Below, piece after piece: positions 8,658-16,605 of a stretch of DNA of 64,000 nucleotides (position 1 is its first letter; each line of letters starts with the position of its first letter). The stretch is from Clostridiales bacterium (GTDB lineage: Bacteria > Bacillota > Clostridia > Christensenellales > Borkfalkiaceae). Under the pieces are notes generated by a model that saw only the letters and a program-made list of their open reading frames with translations, made no database searches and was not told the DNA's origin. The position numbers and the translations under genes are program-made. The stretch covers positions 79,465 through 143,464 of the forward strand of contig SVHW01000001.1 in assembly GCA_015055655.1 (NCBI GenBank), read 5' to 3'.

Positions 8658-9476
8658 TTGGATAAAGAAAAGCTGACGACGGATTCAGTAAAAAACTTCG
8701 AAACGGACGTTGATTATACCACGGTCTTGGATAATTTCGAAGGTCCGCTGGACTTATTATTATATCTAATCAAAGAAGAAAAAATCGAAATAAAAGACGT
8801 TTTCGTATCACAAGTCACCGAGCAATTCCTTTCATATATGAAAGGTTTGCCGTATTTGGACGTAGATAAGGCAAGCGAATATTTGAATATTGCCGCAACG
8901 ATTATCGATATCAAGGCAAGAAGCCTTGTTCCGCCTCCCGACGACGGATTTATTGACGATGACTGGAACGATAACGACCCCGAGCAAGAACTTATCCGCG
9001 CTCTTGAAGAATATCAAATGATAAAAGAAGAGGCTGATAAGCTGAAAGAGAGGGAAACGGTAGGGTATATTTTCAAAGCGCCTGATAAAGAATTTGCCGC
9101 CGTACAAGTCCAATATAATGATATGACGTTGGACGGGTTGATGCAAGCCTTTACAAAAATGATGTTGCGCTTAGAAAGTCAACGTCGCAGCGCGCCGCCT
9201 CCTCGTGAAATCCCTAAAGACGTATTTACCGTCCGCGATAAAATTAAATTTATTCGCGAAAAAATGTCAGAAAAAGAGGACACGGCGTTTGAAGAATTGT
9301 TTGATGAAAACGCAAACGTACCTGAAATAGTAACGACGTTCCAGGCGTTGTTGGAACTGTTAAAACATCAATTTATCATAGTGGAGCAAGAAGAACTCTT
9401 TTCAACCATTACGATTAAGAAAAATCCCAATAGAAGCGAGGATGAAGAAATTGGAGAAATTGACGAATATAATTGA
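8658..9476 (+). CDS. scpA: Segregation and condensation protein A
   Basis: Kleisin subunit of the bacterial SMC-ScpAB condensin used in chromosome segregation. The N-terminal SMC-binding region has the hallmark NFEGPLDLLLYLIKEEKIEI, followed by YLNIAATIIDIKARSLVP and a C-terminal winged helix (FQALLELLKHQFIIVEQ). The start is TTG 8658, chosen because AAGGAGAT (8644-8651) sits 6 nt upstream and no ATG fits. The 272 aa are family-typical, and the end overlaps scpB by 35 bp. Confidence 0.94.
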   Translation: MDKEKLTTDSVKNFETDVDYTTVLDNFEGPLDLLLYLIKEEKIEIKDVFVSQVTEQFLSYMKGLPYLDVDKASEYLNIAATIIDIKARSLVPPPDDGFIDDDWNDNDPEQELIRALEEYQMIKEEADKLKERETVGYIFKAPDKEFAAVQVQYNDMTLDGLMQAFTKMMLRLESQRRSAPPPREIPKDVFTVRDKIKFIREKMSEKEDTAFEELFDENANVPEIVTTFQALLELLKHQFIIVEQEELFSTITIKKNPNRSEDEEIGEIDEYN

Positions 9477-10161
9477 GGCTATATTATTTGCTTCGGGGGA
9501 CGCCGTTCCCATCGATTTGTTGCGTGAAAAATTAGAAGTTGGCAAACGTCATATGGACGAAGCAATTAAGAGTTTGGAAAAGAAATACGCAGGGGATTGC
9601 GGTATTCGATTATTGCATTTTAACCATAAATTGCAATTTGCAACCAATCCGGATTTTAAAGACCCTGTCTCGTTGGTGCTGACGCCAATTCGCGAAAAGG
9701 AATTTACCCGCACGATTTTAGAATGCGCGGCTATTATTGCGTACAAGCAGCCGATTACGCGTACGGAATTGGAAACGATTCGTGGCGTTAACAGCGATTA
9801 TGCAATTCAAACGCTGATGAACTTAGAGATGATTTATCCCAGCGGCAGACGCGAAACAGCAGGTAAACCCGTTGAATATTCCACAACGGATAATTTCTTA
9901 AAACGCTTTAAATTAAAATCCCTTTCCGAATTGCCTGATTATCAGGAATTGATGCAAAGAATTGCTGCATTGAACGCAATTAACGAGCCTGAAAGCAATT
10001 ATTTATATGAAAAAGACGTTTACGACCCTGAGAACGACCCTGAATATTTCAACGAAAACGTGGGGGAAGAAGAGCTTACTCAGCCCGAACAAAAGACGGA
10101 AGGTTTTGAATTGCCTGATTTCTTAAAAGACATCGAAGACGGTATTATTAAAATCCAATAA
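9442..10161 (+). CDS. scpB: Segregation and condensation protein B
   Basis: Kleisin-associated winged-helix partner of ScpA in SMC condensin. Visible: EAILFASGDAVPIDLLRE, the conserved ALAIIAY-type helix here as CAAIIAYKQPITRTELETIRGV, and EYSTTDNFLKRF. An acidic C-terminal tail follows residue ~190. The start is uncertain: ATG 9442 lies immediately after a GAGG, while an in-frame TTG at 9451 has better spacing from that ribosome-binding site; the difference is three residues. It is translationally coupled to scpA by overlap. A strong terminator-like hairpin starts 24 bp after the stop. Confidence 0.92.
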   Translation: MKKLEKLTNIIEAILFASGDAVPIDLLREKLEVGKRHMDEAIKSLEKKYAGDCGIRLLHFNHKLQFATNPDFKDPVSLVLTPIREKEFTRTILECAAIIAYKQPITRTELETIRGVNSDYAIQTLMNLEMIYPSGRRETAGKPVEYSTTDNFLKRFKLKSLSELPDYQELMQRIAALNAINEPESNYLYEKDVYDPENDPEYFNENVGEEELTQPEQKTEGFELPDFLKDIEDGIIKIQ

Positions 10162-10184
10162 ATCTAACGATACATATTTATTTT

Positions 10185-10230
10185 GCAGCTTGCGCATATT
10201 GAACATATGGGCAAGCTGCTTTTATTTTTA
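10185..10230 (+). terminator. Terminator-like hairpin after scpB that contains the next gene's start codon
   Basis: GCAGCTTGC (10185-10193) pairs perfectly with GCAAGCTGC (10211-10219). After one mismatch five more pairs close onto the loop TGAAC, and TTTTATTTTT follows. By form it is an intrinsic terminator for scpAB, yet ATG 10207 of the following membrane protein lies in its right arm and the T-run encodes that protein's first hydrophobic residues. Confidence 0.7.
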
Positions 10231-10758
10231 ACGATTTTTTTCGTGATTTTGCTGGTATTGTGTTTACCAATTTATTTAGAATTGGATGCGCATTACGATA
10301 TGAACCGTAAAAAATTTGCCTTTGCCGTTTATTTATATAAAAAAATTAAAATTATCGGTGGCTACGTCGGCATCTATCCTGGTGGGATTGCTTTACATCT
10401 CTCTAAAAAACGAGCCAAATTAATCCCATATAAACAATTGAATAGCGAAAGAAAACGTTTTTCATTTATGCGTACCTTTCACTTAATTGCTTTTACGTTA
10501 ACCACCGAAACGGGCGTAGAATACTTTTTCCCCGTTTCTATTGCTCACACCTATCTACGTGCCTATTTTTTTGGAATAGGAGGGAATCGACGAAATATTG
10601 AGAATAATTTTTGGTTGACGGATGGGGACGTTTTACGAATATCGGTAAATAGTGTAATCTATTTCAATATTTTTATGCTTTTAATCAAACTAATACGATT
10701 TTTAAAGGAGAAAACACAAATATTATGGCGGAAAAAAATCAAAAAATCCATAACTTAA
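10207..10758 (+). CDS. DUF2953-like membrane-anchored protein
   Basis: Function unknown. The N-terminus (residues ~2-22, LLLFLTIFFVILLVLCLP) is a single membrane anchor, then a beta-rich domain and a second hydrophobic stretch near the C-terminus (NIFMLLIKLIRFL). DUF2953 proteins commonly lie between scpB and ytfJ in Clostridia, which supports the name more than any motif does. ATG 10207 gives a clean anchor; a TTG at 10183 is in frame but starts within a hairpin arm. No good Shine-Dalgarno is visible for either. The end overlaps ytfJ by 34 bp. Confidence 0.6.
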   Translation: MGKLLLFLTIFFVILLVLCLPIYLELDAHYDMNRKKFAFAVYLYKKIKIIGGYVGIYPGGIALHLSKKRAKLIPYKQLNSERKRFSFMRTFHLIAFTLTTETGVEYFFPVSIAHTYLRAYFFGIGGNRRNIENNFWLTDGDVLRISVNSVIYFNIFMLLIKLIRFLKEKTQILWRKKIKKSIT

Positions 10759-11099
10759 TCGACGCGTCGTTGCATAATTTAGACGGGCTTGCGGACGTAA
10801 ATACCATTATAGGAAATCCCATTATTACGGCAAGTGGATTTCAAGTAATACCCTTTTCAAAAGTGACTATGGGGAATTTATCCGGCGGTGGCGAATACGG
10901 AGATATTAAAGTTATCAAAGAAACCGATGCGATGCCGTTTGCCGGCGGTAGTGGCGCAGTTGTAAGTATGAAACCTATGGGCTTTTTAATTGACGACGGG
11001 AAAGATTGCAGGATTATCCGTATCAGCGAAGAACCGGTAGATAATTTGATAGAAAGGGCGTCTGATATTTTACGCGAAATTATGACCAAAAAACAATGA
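10725..11099 (+). CDS. ytfJ: Spore protein YtfJ/GerW
   Basis: Sporulation protein linked to spore germination in Bacillus. The sequence shows the typical NPIITASGFQVIPFSKVT, a glycine-rich GNLSGGGEYGD segment and GGSGAVVSMKPMGFLI. At 124 aa it is slightly shorter than the Bacillus protein. AAAGGAG lies upstream with a long (~14 nt) gap to ATG 10725. It overlaps both neighbours: the DUF2953 gene by 34 bp and the next carboxypeptidase by ATGA. This clustering of ytfJ with a dacB-like gene supports a spore-former. Confidence 0.93.
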   Translation: MAEKNQKIHNLIDASLHNLDGLADVNTIIGNPIITASGFQVIPFSKVTMGNLSGGGEYGDIKVIKETDAMPFAGGSGAVVSMKPMGFLIDDGKDCRIIRISEEPVDNLIERASDILREIMTKKQ

Positions 11100-12142
11100 A
11101 ACGCTTATATTTTCGCCCGTTGATAATAATATTAGCTATTCTTTTTTTATTTAGCGGCACGCTTGTGTATAGTTATCCACGGTTAACGGCGGTCGCGTAT
11201 CAGCCAACCCAACGATATTCAAAAGCGGAATGTGTGATAGAGTTAAATTCTCGTCGAGTTTTATACGAAGAAAACGGCGATGTACGTTTACCAATGGCTA
11301 GCACCACGAAAATAGTCACTTGTATCACCGTTTTAGAGATTTGTAACGATATAAAATCCACGTTTCCCATCCCGCAAGAAGCCGTTGGGGTTGAAGGTTC
11401 GTCGGTGTATTTACAAGCGCAAGAAATCTACTCCGTAGAAGATTTATTGTATGGTTTAATGTTACGTTCTGGAAACGATTGCGCCACGGCGCTTGCTTTG
11501 TTTTGTAGCGGCAGTATAGCCAATTTTGCAGCGGAAATGAATAAAATTGCGCAAAAAGCAGGGGCTTTGCATTCGAATTTTGAAAATCCTCACGGCTTAC
11601 CGCATAAAAATCATTATACGACGGCAAGAGATTTAAGCTATATTACGGCCTATGCGATGCAAAATCCCACCTTTCGTAAAATTGTCGGGGCGCAAAATTA
11701 TCCGTCGCGTGGCTGGAAAAATAAAAATAAATTACTTTTCTCTTACGAATCATGTATAGGGGTAAAAACGGGCTACACAAAAGAAGCAGGCCGATGCCTG
11801 GTTGCAGCCGCCAAACAAGAGAATATGTGTGTAATTTCTTGCGTATTAAATTGCCCATCGATGTACGAGCGTTCTAAAAAACTTTTGCAAGATTCTTTGT
11901 CTTCCTATCAATATGAGAAAATTATAGACGCAAGTGTGCCGTTAAATATTGAGGGAAGTACTATACGGGGAATCGCTGACAAAGATTATTATTATCCGTT
12001 GTTGAAAGAGGAGAAGGGATTGATTGAAATTCGCACGTATGCGCACGAAAACATGCGTATAGAAAATCGGGAAATCGTCGGTAAATTTGAAATATATCTG
12101 GCAAAACGGTTGCTTTTTTCAGGAAATTTATATAAACTATAA
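11096..12142 (+). CDS. D-alanyl-D-alanine carboxypeptidase, DacB-like (S11)
   Basis: Second serine-type carboxypeptidase of the window. An N-terminal membrane segment (PLIIILAILFLFSGTLVYS) is followed by SxxK in MASTTKIVTC, SGN in RSGNDCATAL and KTG in GVKTGYTKEAGRC. It starts in the ATGA overlap with ytfJ. In Bacillus the mother-cell DacB trims spore cortex; here context with ytfJ points the same way, though this is inferred. At 348 aa it is shorter than the first paralogue and lacks most of the C-terminal extension. Confidence 0.88.
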   Translation: MKRLYFRPLIIILAILFLFSGTLVYSYPRLTAVAYQPTQRYSKAECVIELNSRRVLYEENGDVRLPMASTTKIVTCITVLEICNDIKSTFPIPQEAVGVEGSSVYLQAQEIYSVEDLLYGLMLRSGNDCATALALFCSGSIANFAAEMNKIAQKAGALHSNFENPHGLPHKNHYTTARDLSYITAYAMQNPTFRKIVGAQNYPSRGWKNKNKLLFSYESCIGVKTGYTKEAGRCLVAAAKQENMCVISCVLNCPSMYERSKKLLQDSLSSYQYEKIIDASVPLNIEGSTIRGIADKDYYYPLLKEEKGLIEIRTYAHENMRIENREIVGKFEIYLAKRLLFSGNLYKL

Positions 12143-12171
12143 GTGTTATTTCTAAAAAAAGTAGGTCACCA

Positions 12172-12876
12172 ATGAGAATCAATAAATATTTAGCAGATAA
12201 AGGGATTGCCAGCCGTCGTCACGCCGATGAAATGGTAGAAGCCGGTCGCGTTAAGATTAACGGTTGTATAGCGACGCTTGGCGCAAACGTGGAAGAAAAA
12301 GACGTTGTATTGGTTGATGACGTCCCCGTTTCCCGTGAAGAAAAAACGGAAAAATATTACCTTATGAATAAACCGAAAGGGGTTATGTGTACCGTTGCCG
12401 ACGATAGAGGCAGAAAAACGGTAATGCAGTTTCTTCCACCTGACGCCGGTAGAGTTTTCCCCGTCGGTAGGCTGGACTACGAAACGGAAGGATTGTTACT
12501 ATTGACAAACGACGGCGATTTAGCGTTCCGCCTTACCCATCCCACCAGCGAAGTTCCCAAAACGTATATGGCTCGTATCGAAGGCACGATGACGGAAAAG
12601 GACCTTAACCGAATCCGTTCGGGTATTGAATTAGACGGCGTGTTAACTAAGAAATGCAAAGCGCACATCGTCGAAACCAACAAAGCTTATACGAAAGTGC
12701 ATATTACCATTACGGAAGGCAGAAACCGTCAAGTACGGCGCATGTTTGAAGCGATTGGCAGAAACGTTGAGTTTTTAAAACGTATCAGTATTGGAAATTT
12801 AAAACTAACGGGTTTAGATAGAGGCGAAGTCCGTAAATTAACGGAAAATGAAATTGCTTATTTAAAAGGAATATAA
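12172..12876 (+). CDS. rluB: 23S rRNA pseudouridine synthase, RluB/RsuA type
   Basis: Isomerises a uridine of ribosomal RNA to pseudouridine. It has an N-terminal S4 domain (RINKYLADKGIASRRHADEMVEAGRVKING) and the RsuA-family catalytic motif GRLDYETEGLLLLTNDG with its essential Asp. The C-terminal segment EGRNRQVRRMFEAIG is also diagnostic. Its 234 aa are typical. rluB following scpAB is a conserved arrangement. It ends just before a bidirectional terminator shared with lexA. Confidence 0.93.
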   Translation: MRINKYLADKGIASRRHADEMVEAGRVKINGCIATLGANVEEKDVVLVDDVPVSREEKTEKYYLMNKPKGVMCTVADDRGRKTVMQFLPPDAGRVFPVGRLDYETEGLLLLTNDGDLAFRLTHPTSEVPKTYMARIEGTMTEKDLNRIRSGIELDGVLTKKCKAHIVETNKAYTKVHITITEGRNRQVRRMFEAIGRNVEFLKRISIGNLKLTGLDRGEVRKLTENEIAYLKGI

Positions 12877-12882
12877 AAATAG

Positions 12883-12911
12883 CCCCCAATTTGCATATTG
12901 CAAATTGGGGG
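12883..12911. terminator. Bidirectional terminator between rluB and lexA
   Basis: Perfect 12-bp stem CCCCCAATTTGC / GCAAATTGGGGG with a short loop, located between convergent genes. The minus-strand exit carries CTATTTTTAT and the plus-strand exit GCGCATTATTT, so termination should be stronger for lexA. Confidence 0.85.
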
Positions 12912-12926
12912 CGCATTATTTACGTT

Positions 12927-13529
12927 TTAAGCGCGATAATTACGCATTAATCCAACTACTTTTCCTAAAATGGAAACTTGTTCAGGCTCAAAAATCATAT
13001 CTTGTAAACGTTCATTTTCGGGGTGTAAAACGATTTTTCCGTTTTTAATAAAGAAACGTTTCACCGTTGCACCTTCGTCTTCGTTTACAAACGCGACAAC
13101 GATTTCACCGTTTTCGGCCGTTTGTTGACGTCGTACGATAATTTTATCGCCGTCCATAATTCCTGCGTCAATCATAGACGTGCCTTGTACGCGTAACATA
13201 AACAAATCGTCGCCACGGAATTCTCCAACGGGGAAGGTATAATAATCTTCATAATTTTCATAAGCGAAAATAGGTTGTCCGGCCGTAACCACACCAAGCA
13301 GGGGAACGTTGATACCAGAACCTTTCCCAATCGTCACAGCGCGTTTTTTATTGTCGGTTTTATTCAAATAGCCTTTATTTTGCAATTTTTCAATGTAGCT
13401 GTGTACCGTTGCCGTTGATTTTATGCCACATTCCTTCCCGATTTCACGGACGGAAGGGGTGTAACCGTTTTCTTCGGTAAATTTACGGATATAGTCCATT
13501 ACTCGGTTGAGTTTTTCTTCGCTTACCAT
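12927..13529 (-). CDS. lexA: LexA SOS repressor
   Basis: Autocleaving S24 repressor of the DNA-damage response. The N-terminal winged helix has ENGYTPSVREIGKECGIKSTATVHSYIEKL. The cleavage site is Ala-Gly in GVVTAGQP; catalytic Ser lies in VQGTSMIDAGI and Lys in ATVKRFF. Its 200 aa are standard. The promoter (-10 TATAAT at 13561-13566, -35 TTGCTT at 13584-13589) is overlapped by a LexA-box-like palindrome, as expected for autoregulation. It diverges from a small Cys-rich gene. Confidence 0.95.
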   Translation of the reverse strand: MVSEEKLNRVMDYIRKFTEENGYTPSVREIGKECGIKSTATVHSYIEKLQNKGYLNKTDNKKRAVTIGKGSGINVPLLGVVTAGQPIFAYENYEDYYTFPVGEFRGDDLFMLRVQGTSMIDAGIMDGDKIIVRRQQTAENGEIVVAFVNEDEGATVKRFFIKNGKIVLHPENERLQDMIFEPEQVSILGKVVGLMRNYRA

Positions 13530-13560
13530 AAACGCGCTCCTTTTTCATTTGTATACTATC

Positions 13561-13589
13561 ATTATAACACACATTTTTATAAAAAGCAA
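13561..13589 (-). promoter_or_regulatory. lexA promoter
   Basis: On the minus strand, -35 TTGCTT (13584-13589) and -10 TATAAT (13561-13566) are 17 bp apart. The -35 overlaps the LexA-box candidate at 13587-13600. Confidence 0.7.
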
Positions 13590-13600
13590 ACAAATGTTTA
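13587..13600. promoter_or_regulatory. Candidate LexA box (SOS operator)
   Basis: CAAACAAATGTTTA is an AAAC-N4-GTTT dyad, a degenerate form of the Gram-positive LexA box CGAAC-N4-GTTCG. It overlaps the lexA -35 and lies 11 bp upstream of the divergent -35 at 13611, so it could control both genes. Confidence 0.55.
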
Positions 13601-13610
13601 CAAAAAATAG

Positions 13611-13638
13611 TTGATTTTCAAAAAAAATATGTTATAAT
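13611..13638 (+). promoter_or_regulatory. Promoter of the Cys-rich mini-protein
   Basis: -35 TTGATT (13611-13616) and -10 TATAAT (13633-13638) with a 16-bp spacer, 31 bp upstream of ATG 13669. Confidence 0.65.
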
Positions 13639-13668
13639 ATTAGTATAAGTTTTTTAGGCGGTACGATT

Positions 13669-13860
13669 ATGAAGGAATCTAAATTTAAAACAGAGTGCGT
13701 ATTATACGATAGGGAGTGTATCGGTTGTATGGAATGCGAAACTTGCGACCTTGACCCCAATAAGGTGTGCGATAATTGCGGGAAATGTATCGATATGCAA
13801 GACGTTGCCTCTATAAAGATTGATAAAATATATATGAACCCCGAAGATTATAAAGAATAA
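13669..13860 (+). CDS. Small cysteine-rich protein, unknown function
   Basis: A 63-residue protein with eight cysteines: C10, then C17-x2-C20-x2-C23-x2-C26, then C34-x2-C37-x2-C40. The spacing suggests Fe-S or zinc binding, but it lacks the CxxCxxCxxxCP form of classical ferredoxins. It has its own SigA promoter and a terminator, so it is a real transcription unit, divergent from lexA across a shared LexA-like box. An SOS link is therefore possible but unproven. I do not assign a family. Confidence 0.75.
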   Translation: MKESKFKTECVLYDRECIGCMECETCDLDPNKVCDNCGKCIDMQDVASIKIDKIYMNPEDYKE

Positions 13861-13867
13861 AAACATA

Positions 13868-13900
13868 AAAGCTGTTGGTTATCCCAACAGCTTTATTTTT
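13868..13900. terminator. Bidirectional terminator between the Cys-rich gene and hflX
   Basis: Stem AAAGCTGTTGG / CCAACAGCTTT with a 5-nt loop, followed by ATTTTTTA on the plus strand. On the minus strand it overlaps the hflX stop codon and exits into TTTTATGTTTTTA. Confidence 0.8.
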
Positions 13901-15134
13901 TAATAAATTTTTGAAAAGAATCAACGTAACGCATAGGAATCGTTGCAGATACAATTATTCCGTCGTCCGTATACTCCGTTTTTCTTTCAATAAGATATTC
14001 TTTTACTTGTGAATAATCGTTGATATGGGTATAGGGGACAAATAACTCGCATACGAGGTATTCGTTTGTAAAATGCTGGAAGATTTCTCTTTGTAATTGT
14101 TCCAAGCCCAAGCCGTTCTTCGCCGAAATCGCAACGCTTCCAAAAGGAAACGCCTCTGTTGTTTTGCAATTTTCACTCTTATTCATTACGACGAGATAAG
14201 GGGCGGAAAATTGCATATCGTCAAGCGTTTGCAACGTAGTTTGCAGTTGCATATCATATTCGCCCATTGCGTCGCATACGATTAACGCCAAATCACAATG
14301 AATTGCGCTTTCCAACGTCGATTTAAAGGCCTCTATTAAGTGATGGGGCAAATCTTGCAAAAAACCAACCGTATCTACCAATAAAAAATCCACCCCGTTA
14401 ATAGAAAAACTGCGTGAAGTAGGGTCTAACGTTGCAAAAAGCTCGTTTTTTACATAAGTTTCTGCGCCGGTTAACGCGTTGAGAAGGGTAGATTTTCCCG
14501 TATTGGTATATCCAACGAGGGCAATCGTCTTTACTTCGTCTTTTTTTCTTCTGGTAGTCAATTGAAAACGTCGTTTTTCCGTTTCTTTCAATCGAGTTTC
14601 TAAATAATGCAATCTTCCGCGAATATATCTTCTATCCGTTTCTAATTGGGTTTCGCCCGGTCCACGCGTACCAACGCCACCGCCAAGACGAGATAATGCA
14701 GCGCCTTTTCCCTTTAATCGTGGATATAAATATTTTAACTGCGCTAATTCTACCTGTAATTTTCCTTCGCTTGTTTTTGCGTTTTTTGCAAAAATGTCTA
14801 ATATGAGCGTCGTTCTGTCAATAACTTTTCTATCATCTAACGCTGCGGAAATATTCAACGTTTGGGAAGGGGATAATTCGCCGTTAAATAAAATCGTGAC
14901 GTTGTCTAAACCGTCCAAACGTTCTTTTAATTCCGTTAATTTACCCGTCCCAATAAAAGTTGCAGGATTGATTTCGTGGATATTTTGATAGATTGTACCT
15001 GCATATAAAGCGCCTGCGCTTTCAATCAAAGATACGGCTTCTGCTTGCAAAACACGGTATTTTTGCGCATTTTCCTTGGTTATGGGCTGAATTATATATA
15101 TTTTTTCCAATTCTTTTTGAATAGTATCGTACAT
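13893..15134 (-). CDS. hflX: Ribosome-associated GTPase HflX
   Basis: GTPase that binds and splits (often stalled) ribosomes. The HflX-specific domain contains the signature GGGVGTRGPGETQLETDRR at ~residues 150-170, then a coiled linker and the G domain with G1 GYTNTGKSTLLNAL, G3 DTVGF and G4 NKSE. The 413 aa are family-typical. It is 6 bp downstream of the recombinase gene on the same strand, so they may be co-transcribed. The stop lies inside the intrinsic terminator. Confidence 0.95.
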   Translation of the reverse strand: MYDTIQKELEKIYIIQPITKENAQKYRVLQAEAVSLIESAGALYAGTIYQNIHEINPATFIGTGKLTELKERLDGLDNVTILFNGELSPSQTLNISAALDDRKVIDRTTLILDIFAKNAKTSEGKLQVELAQLKYLYPRLKGKGAALSRLGGGVGTRGPGETQLETDRRYIRGRLHYLETRLKETEKRRFQLTTRRKKDEVKTIALVGYTNTGKSTLLNALTGAETYVKNELFATLDPTSRSFSINGVDFLLVDTVGFLQDLPHHLIEAFKSTLESAIHCDLALIVCDAMGEYDMQLQTTLQTLDDMQFSAPYLVVMNKSENCKTTEAFPFGSVAISAKNGLGLEQLQREIFQHFTNEYLVCELFVPYTHINDYSQVKEYLIERKTEYTDDGIIVSATIPMRYVDSFQKFIKK

Positions 15135-15140
15135 ACGAAA

Positions 15141-16202
15141 TTATTCTTCCTCAAAAGGGGAATCTTTACGCAATTTTACAGCGTTAGCAACCCTACGACG
15201 GTTCTCTTCCGTGATTGCCGCATAGTGTTTTTTCGTCGTATTTACGTCACGATGGCCTAAAACGTCTGCTACAACGTAAATATCGTTCGTTTCATTGTAT
15301 AATCTCGTGCCGTAAGTACTACGTAATTTATGCGGTGTAATCTTCTTTAAAGGGGAAACGATTTTACTGTATTTTTTAACAAGCAATTCCACGGTGCGGA
15401 CGTTAATACGCTTATATTGCATAGATAAGAAAAAGGCTTTTTCCGTTGCGGGAACTTTGCTATCGTTCGATTTTTCCGCAATATACTCCTGCAAAGCGTA
15501 CTTCACTTCGTCTGAAAAGTATAAAATAGCTTGATTGCCGCCTTTTCGAGTGACTAAAAAGGAATTTTCTGAAAAATCAAAACTGTCGTTATCTAAACCA
15601 ACCAACTCGCTAATACGTATACCCGTGCCTAAAAAGAGGGTTAATATTGCCGTATCGCGAATTTTTGTCTTATTATGATAACCAACGGCGTGTTTGGTAA
15701 GCCCGTTTCCCGTTTCCGCAACGTTAATCAGCTCGGATACTTCACCAGCGTCCAAACGGATAATTTCCTTATCGTGTAACTTTGGCGTGGGAACTTTTGC
15801 CGAATTATCTACGTCAATTAAGCCTTTATTGAAAAAATACTTAAAAAGGGCACGTACGGCAGAAAGTTTTCGCGCTTTAGCGCGCTCGTCGCAAGAAAGA
15901 TATTTCCCTCGAAATTGATAGTGGGATAAATAGCTTAAAAATAACTCGATATCGTTATGTTTAATCGCTTCTAAATGCTCCAACGACAATTCGGTTGGCT
16001 GATGGTTTTTATAACGTTTTTTACAAAGAAAATCGAAAAAGATACGCAAATCATATGCGTATTTTAACCGAGTTTGACAACTTGTGCGGCTTTCAATCCC
16101 CAAGAAATAATCTTCACAAAAAGGGGGCAGCTCTTCCAAAAGCTCAGCAAGTCTATCAATATCTTGAATATTACGTGTCGTATAGTAGTTTTCGTTTTTC
16201 AT
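15141..16202 (-). CDS. Tyrosine recombinase, XerC/XerD-type
   Basis: Site-specific recombinase of the phage-integrase family. The N-terminal SAM-like core-binding domain occupies residues ~20-120. The catalytic domain holds Arg in LGTGIRISELVGLD, Lys in VTRKGGNQ, HKLRSTYG, LGHRDVNTTKKHY and the Tyr nucleophile in that last motif. Length ~353 aa is a little longer than XerC/D. There are no phage or element genes beside it, so it may be the housekeeping dimer-resolution enzyme rather than an element integrase. Possible starts are ATG 16202, ATG 16208 and TTG 16238; none has a Shine-Dalgarno. Confidence 0.88.
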   Translation of the reverse strand: MKNENYYTTRNIQDIDRLAELLEELPPFCEDYFLGIESRTSCQTRLKYAYDLRIFFDFLCKKRYKNHQPTELSLEHLEAIKHNDIELFLSYLSHYQFRGKYLSCDERAKARKLSAVRALFKYFFNKGLIDVDNSAKVPTPKLHDKEIIRLDAGEVSELINVAETGNGLTKHAVGYHNKTKIRDTAILTLFLGTGIRISELVGLDNDSFDFSENSFLVTRKGGNQAILYFSDEVKYALQEYIAEKSNDSKVPATEKAFFLSMQYKRINVRTVELLVKKYSKIVSPLKKITPHKLRSTYGTRLYNETNDIYVVADVLGHRDVNTTKKHYAAITEENRRRVANAVKLRKDSPFEEE

Positions 16203-16208
16203 AACCAT

Positions 16209-16238
16209 ATTGTAACCGATTATAAGGTAAAAAGTCAA
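16209..16238 (-). promoter_or_regulatory. Recombinase promoter abutting the start codon
   Basis: -35 TTGACT (16233-16238) and -10 TACAAT (16209-16214), 18-bp spacer. Counting from the -10, transcription should start near 16202, the A of an ATG, so the message may be leaderless. A second -10 (TATAAT, 16219-16224) has no good -35. Confidence 0.5.
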
Positions 16239-16247
16239 TTATTTATC

Positions 16248-16360
16248 GTGATTTTCCGAAAAGTTGCAAGGAATTTCTCAATATCTTTTCGCCTTTTTAT
16301 ATGAAAACGACAAATTTCCCAAATATATAGGGAAACCGACGGATAATTAGGGGAAATCAC
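16248..16360. repeat. Nested inverted repeats upstream of the recombinase gene
   Basis: Outer arms GTGATTTTCCG (16248-16258) and GGGGAAATCAC (16350-16360) match at 9 of 11 positions in inverted orientation. An inner dyad, TTTCCC-N9-GGGAAA, lies at 16315-16335. The geometry could suit recombinase or regulator binding. The rest of the 403-bp non-coding stretch 16203-16605 holds only a weak hairpin at 16411-16426. Confidence 0.35.
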
Positions 16361-16410
16361 CCGTAAAGATGTATATCTTCTCTTATCTTCCCGCAAAAAA
16401 CAATAAAAAC

Positions 16411-16426
16411 CCCTTAAAATTAAGGG
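16411..16426 (-). terminator. Weak terminator-like hairpin downstream of the GH13 gene
   Basis: CCCTTAA-AA-TTAAGGG followed on the minus strand by GGTTTTTATTG. It lies ~180 bp beyond the GH13 stop and could end the glycogen operon transcript. Confidence 0.4.
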
Positions 16427-16605
16427 ATTATTATAGAAAATGGGGCATTTTTTTAATATCCTACATTTCCTTCCGTTCGGTAGGGAACAAACACAACTAT
16501 TCGTAAAATGCAGCTTTTACGAAATCTTAACCATAAAAACCGAAGAGGAAAGAGGTTTTTTATTCAAAAAACAAAATTTATTGAAACGACGTTTTTATTT
16601 TGTTC

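Noticed and set aside
15141..16605. Integrated mobile element around the tyrosine recombinase
   Set aside because: No direct repeats, tRNA target, excisionase, phage or cargo genes flank it; neighbours are housekeeping genes in normal order.
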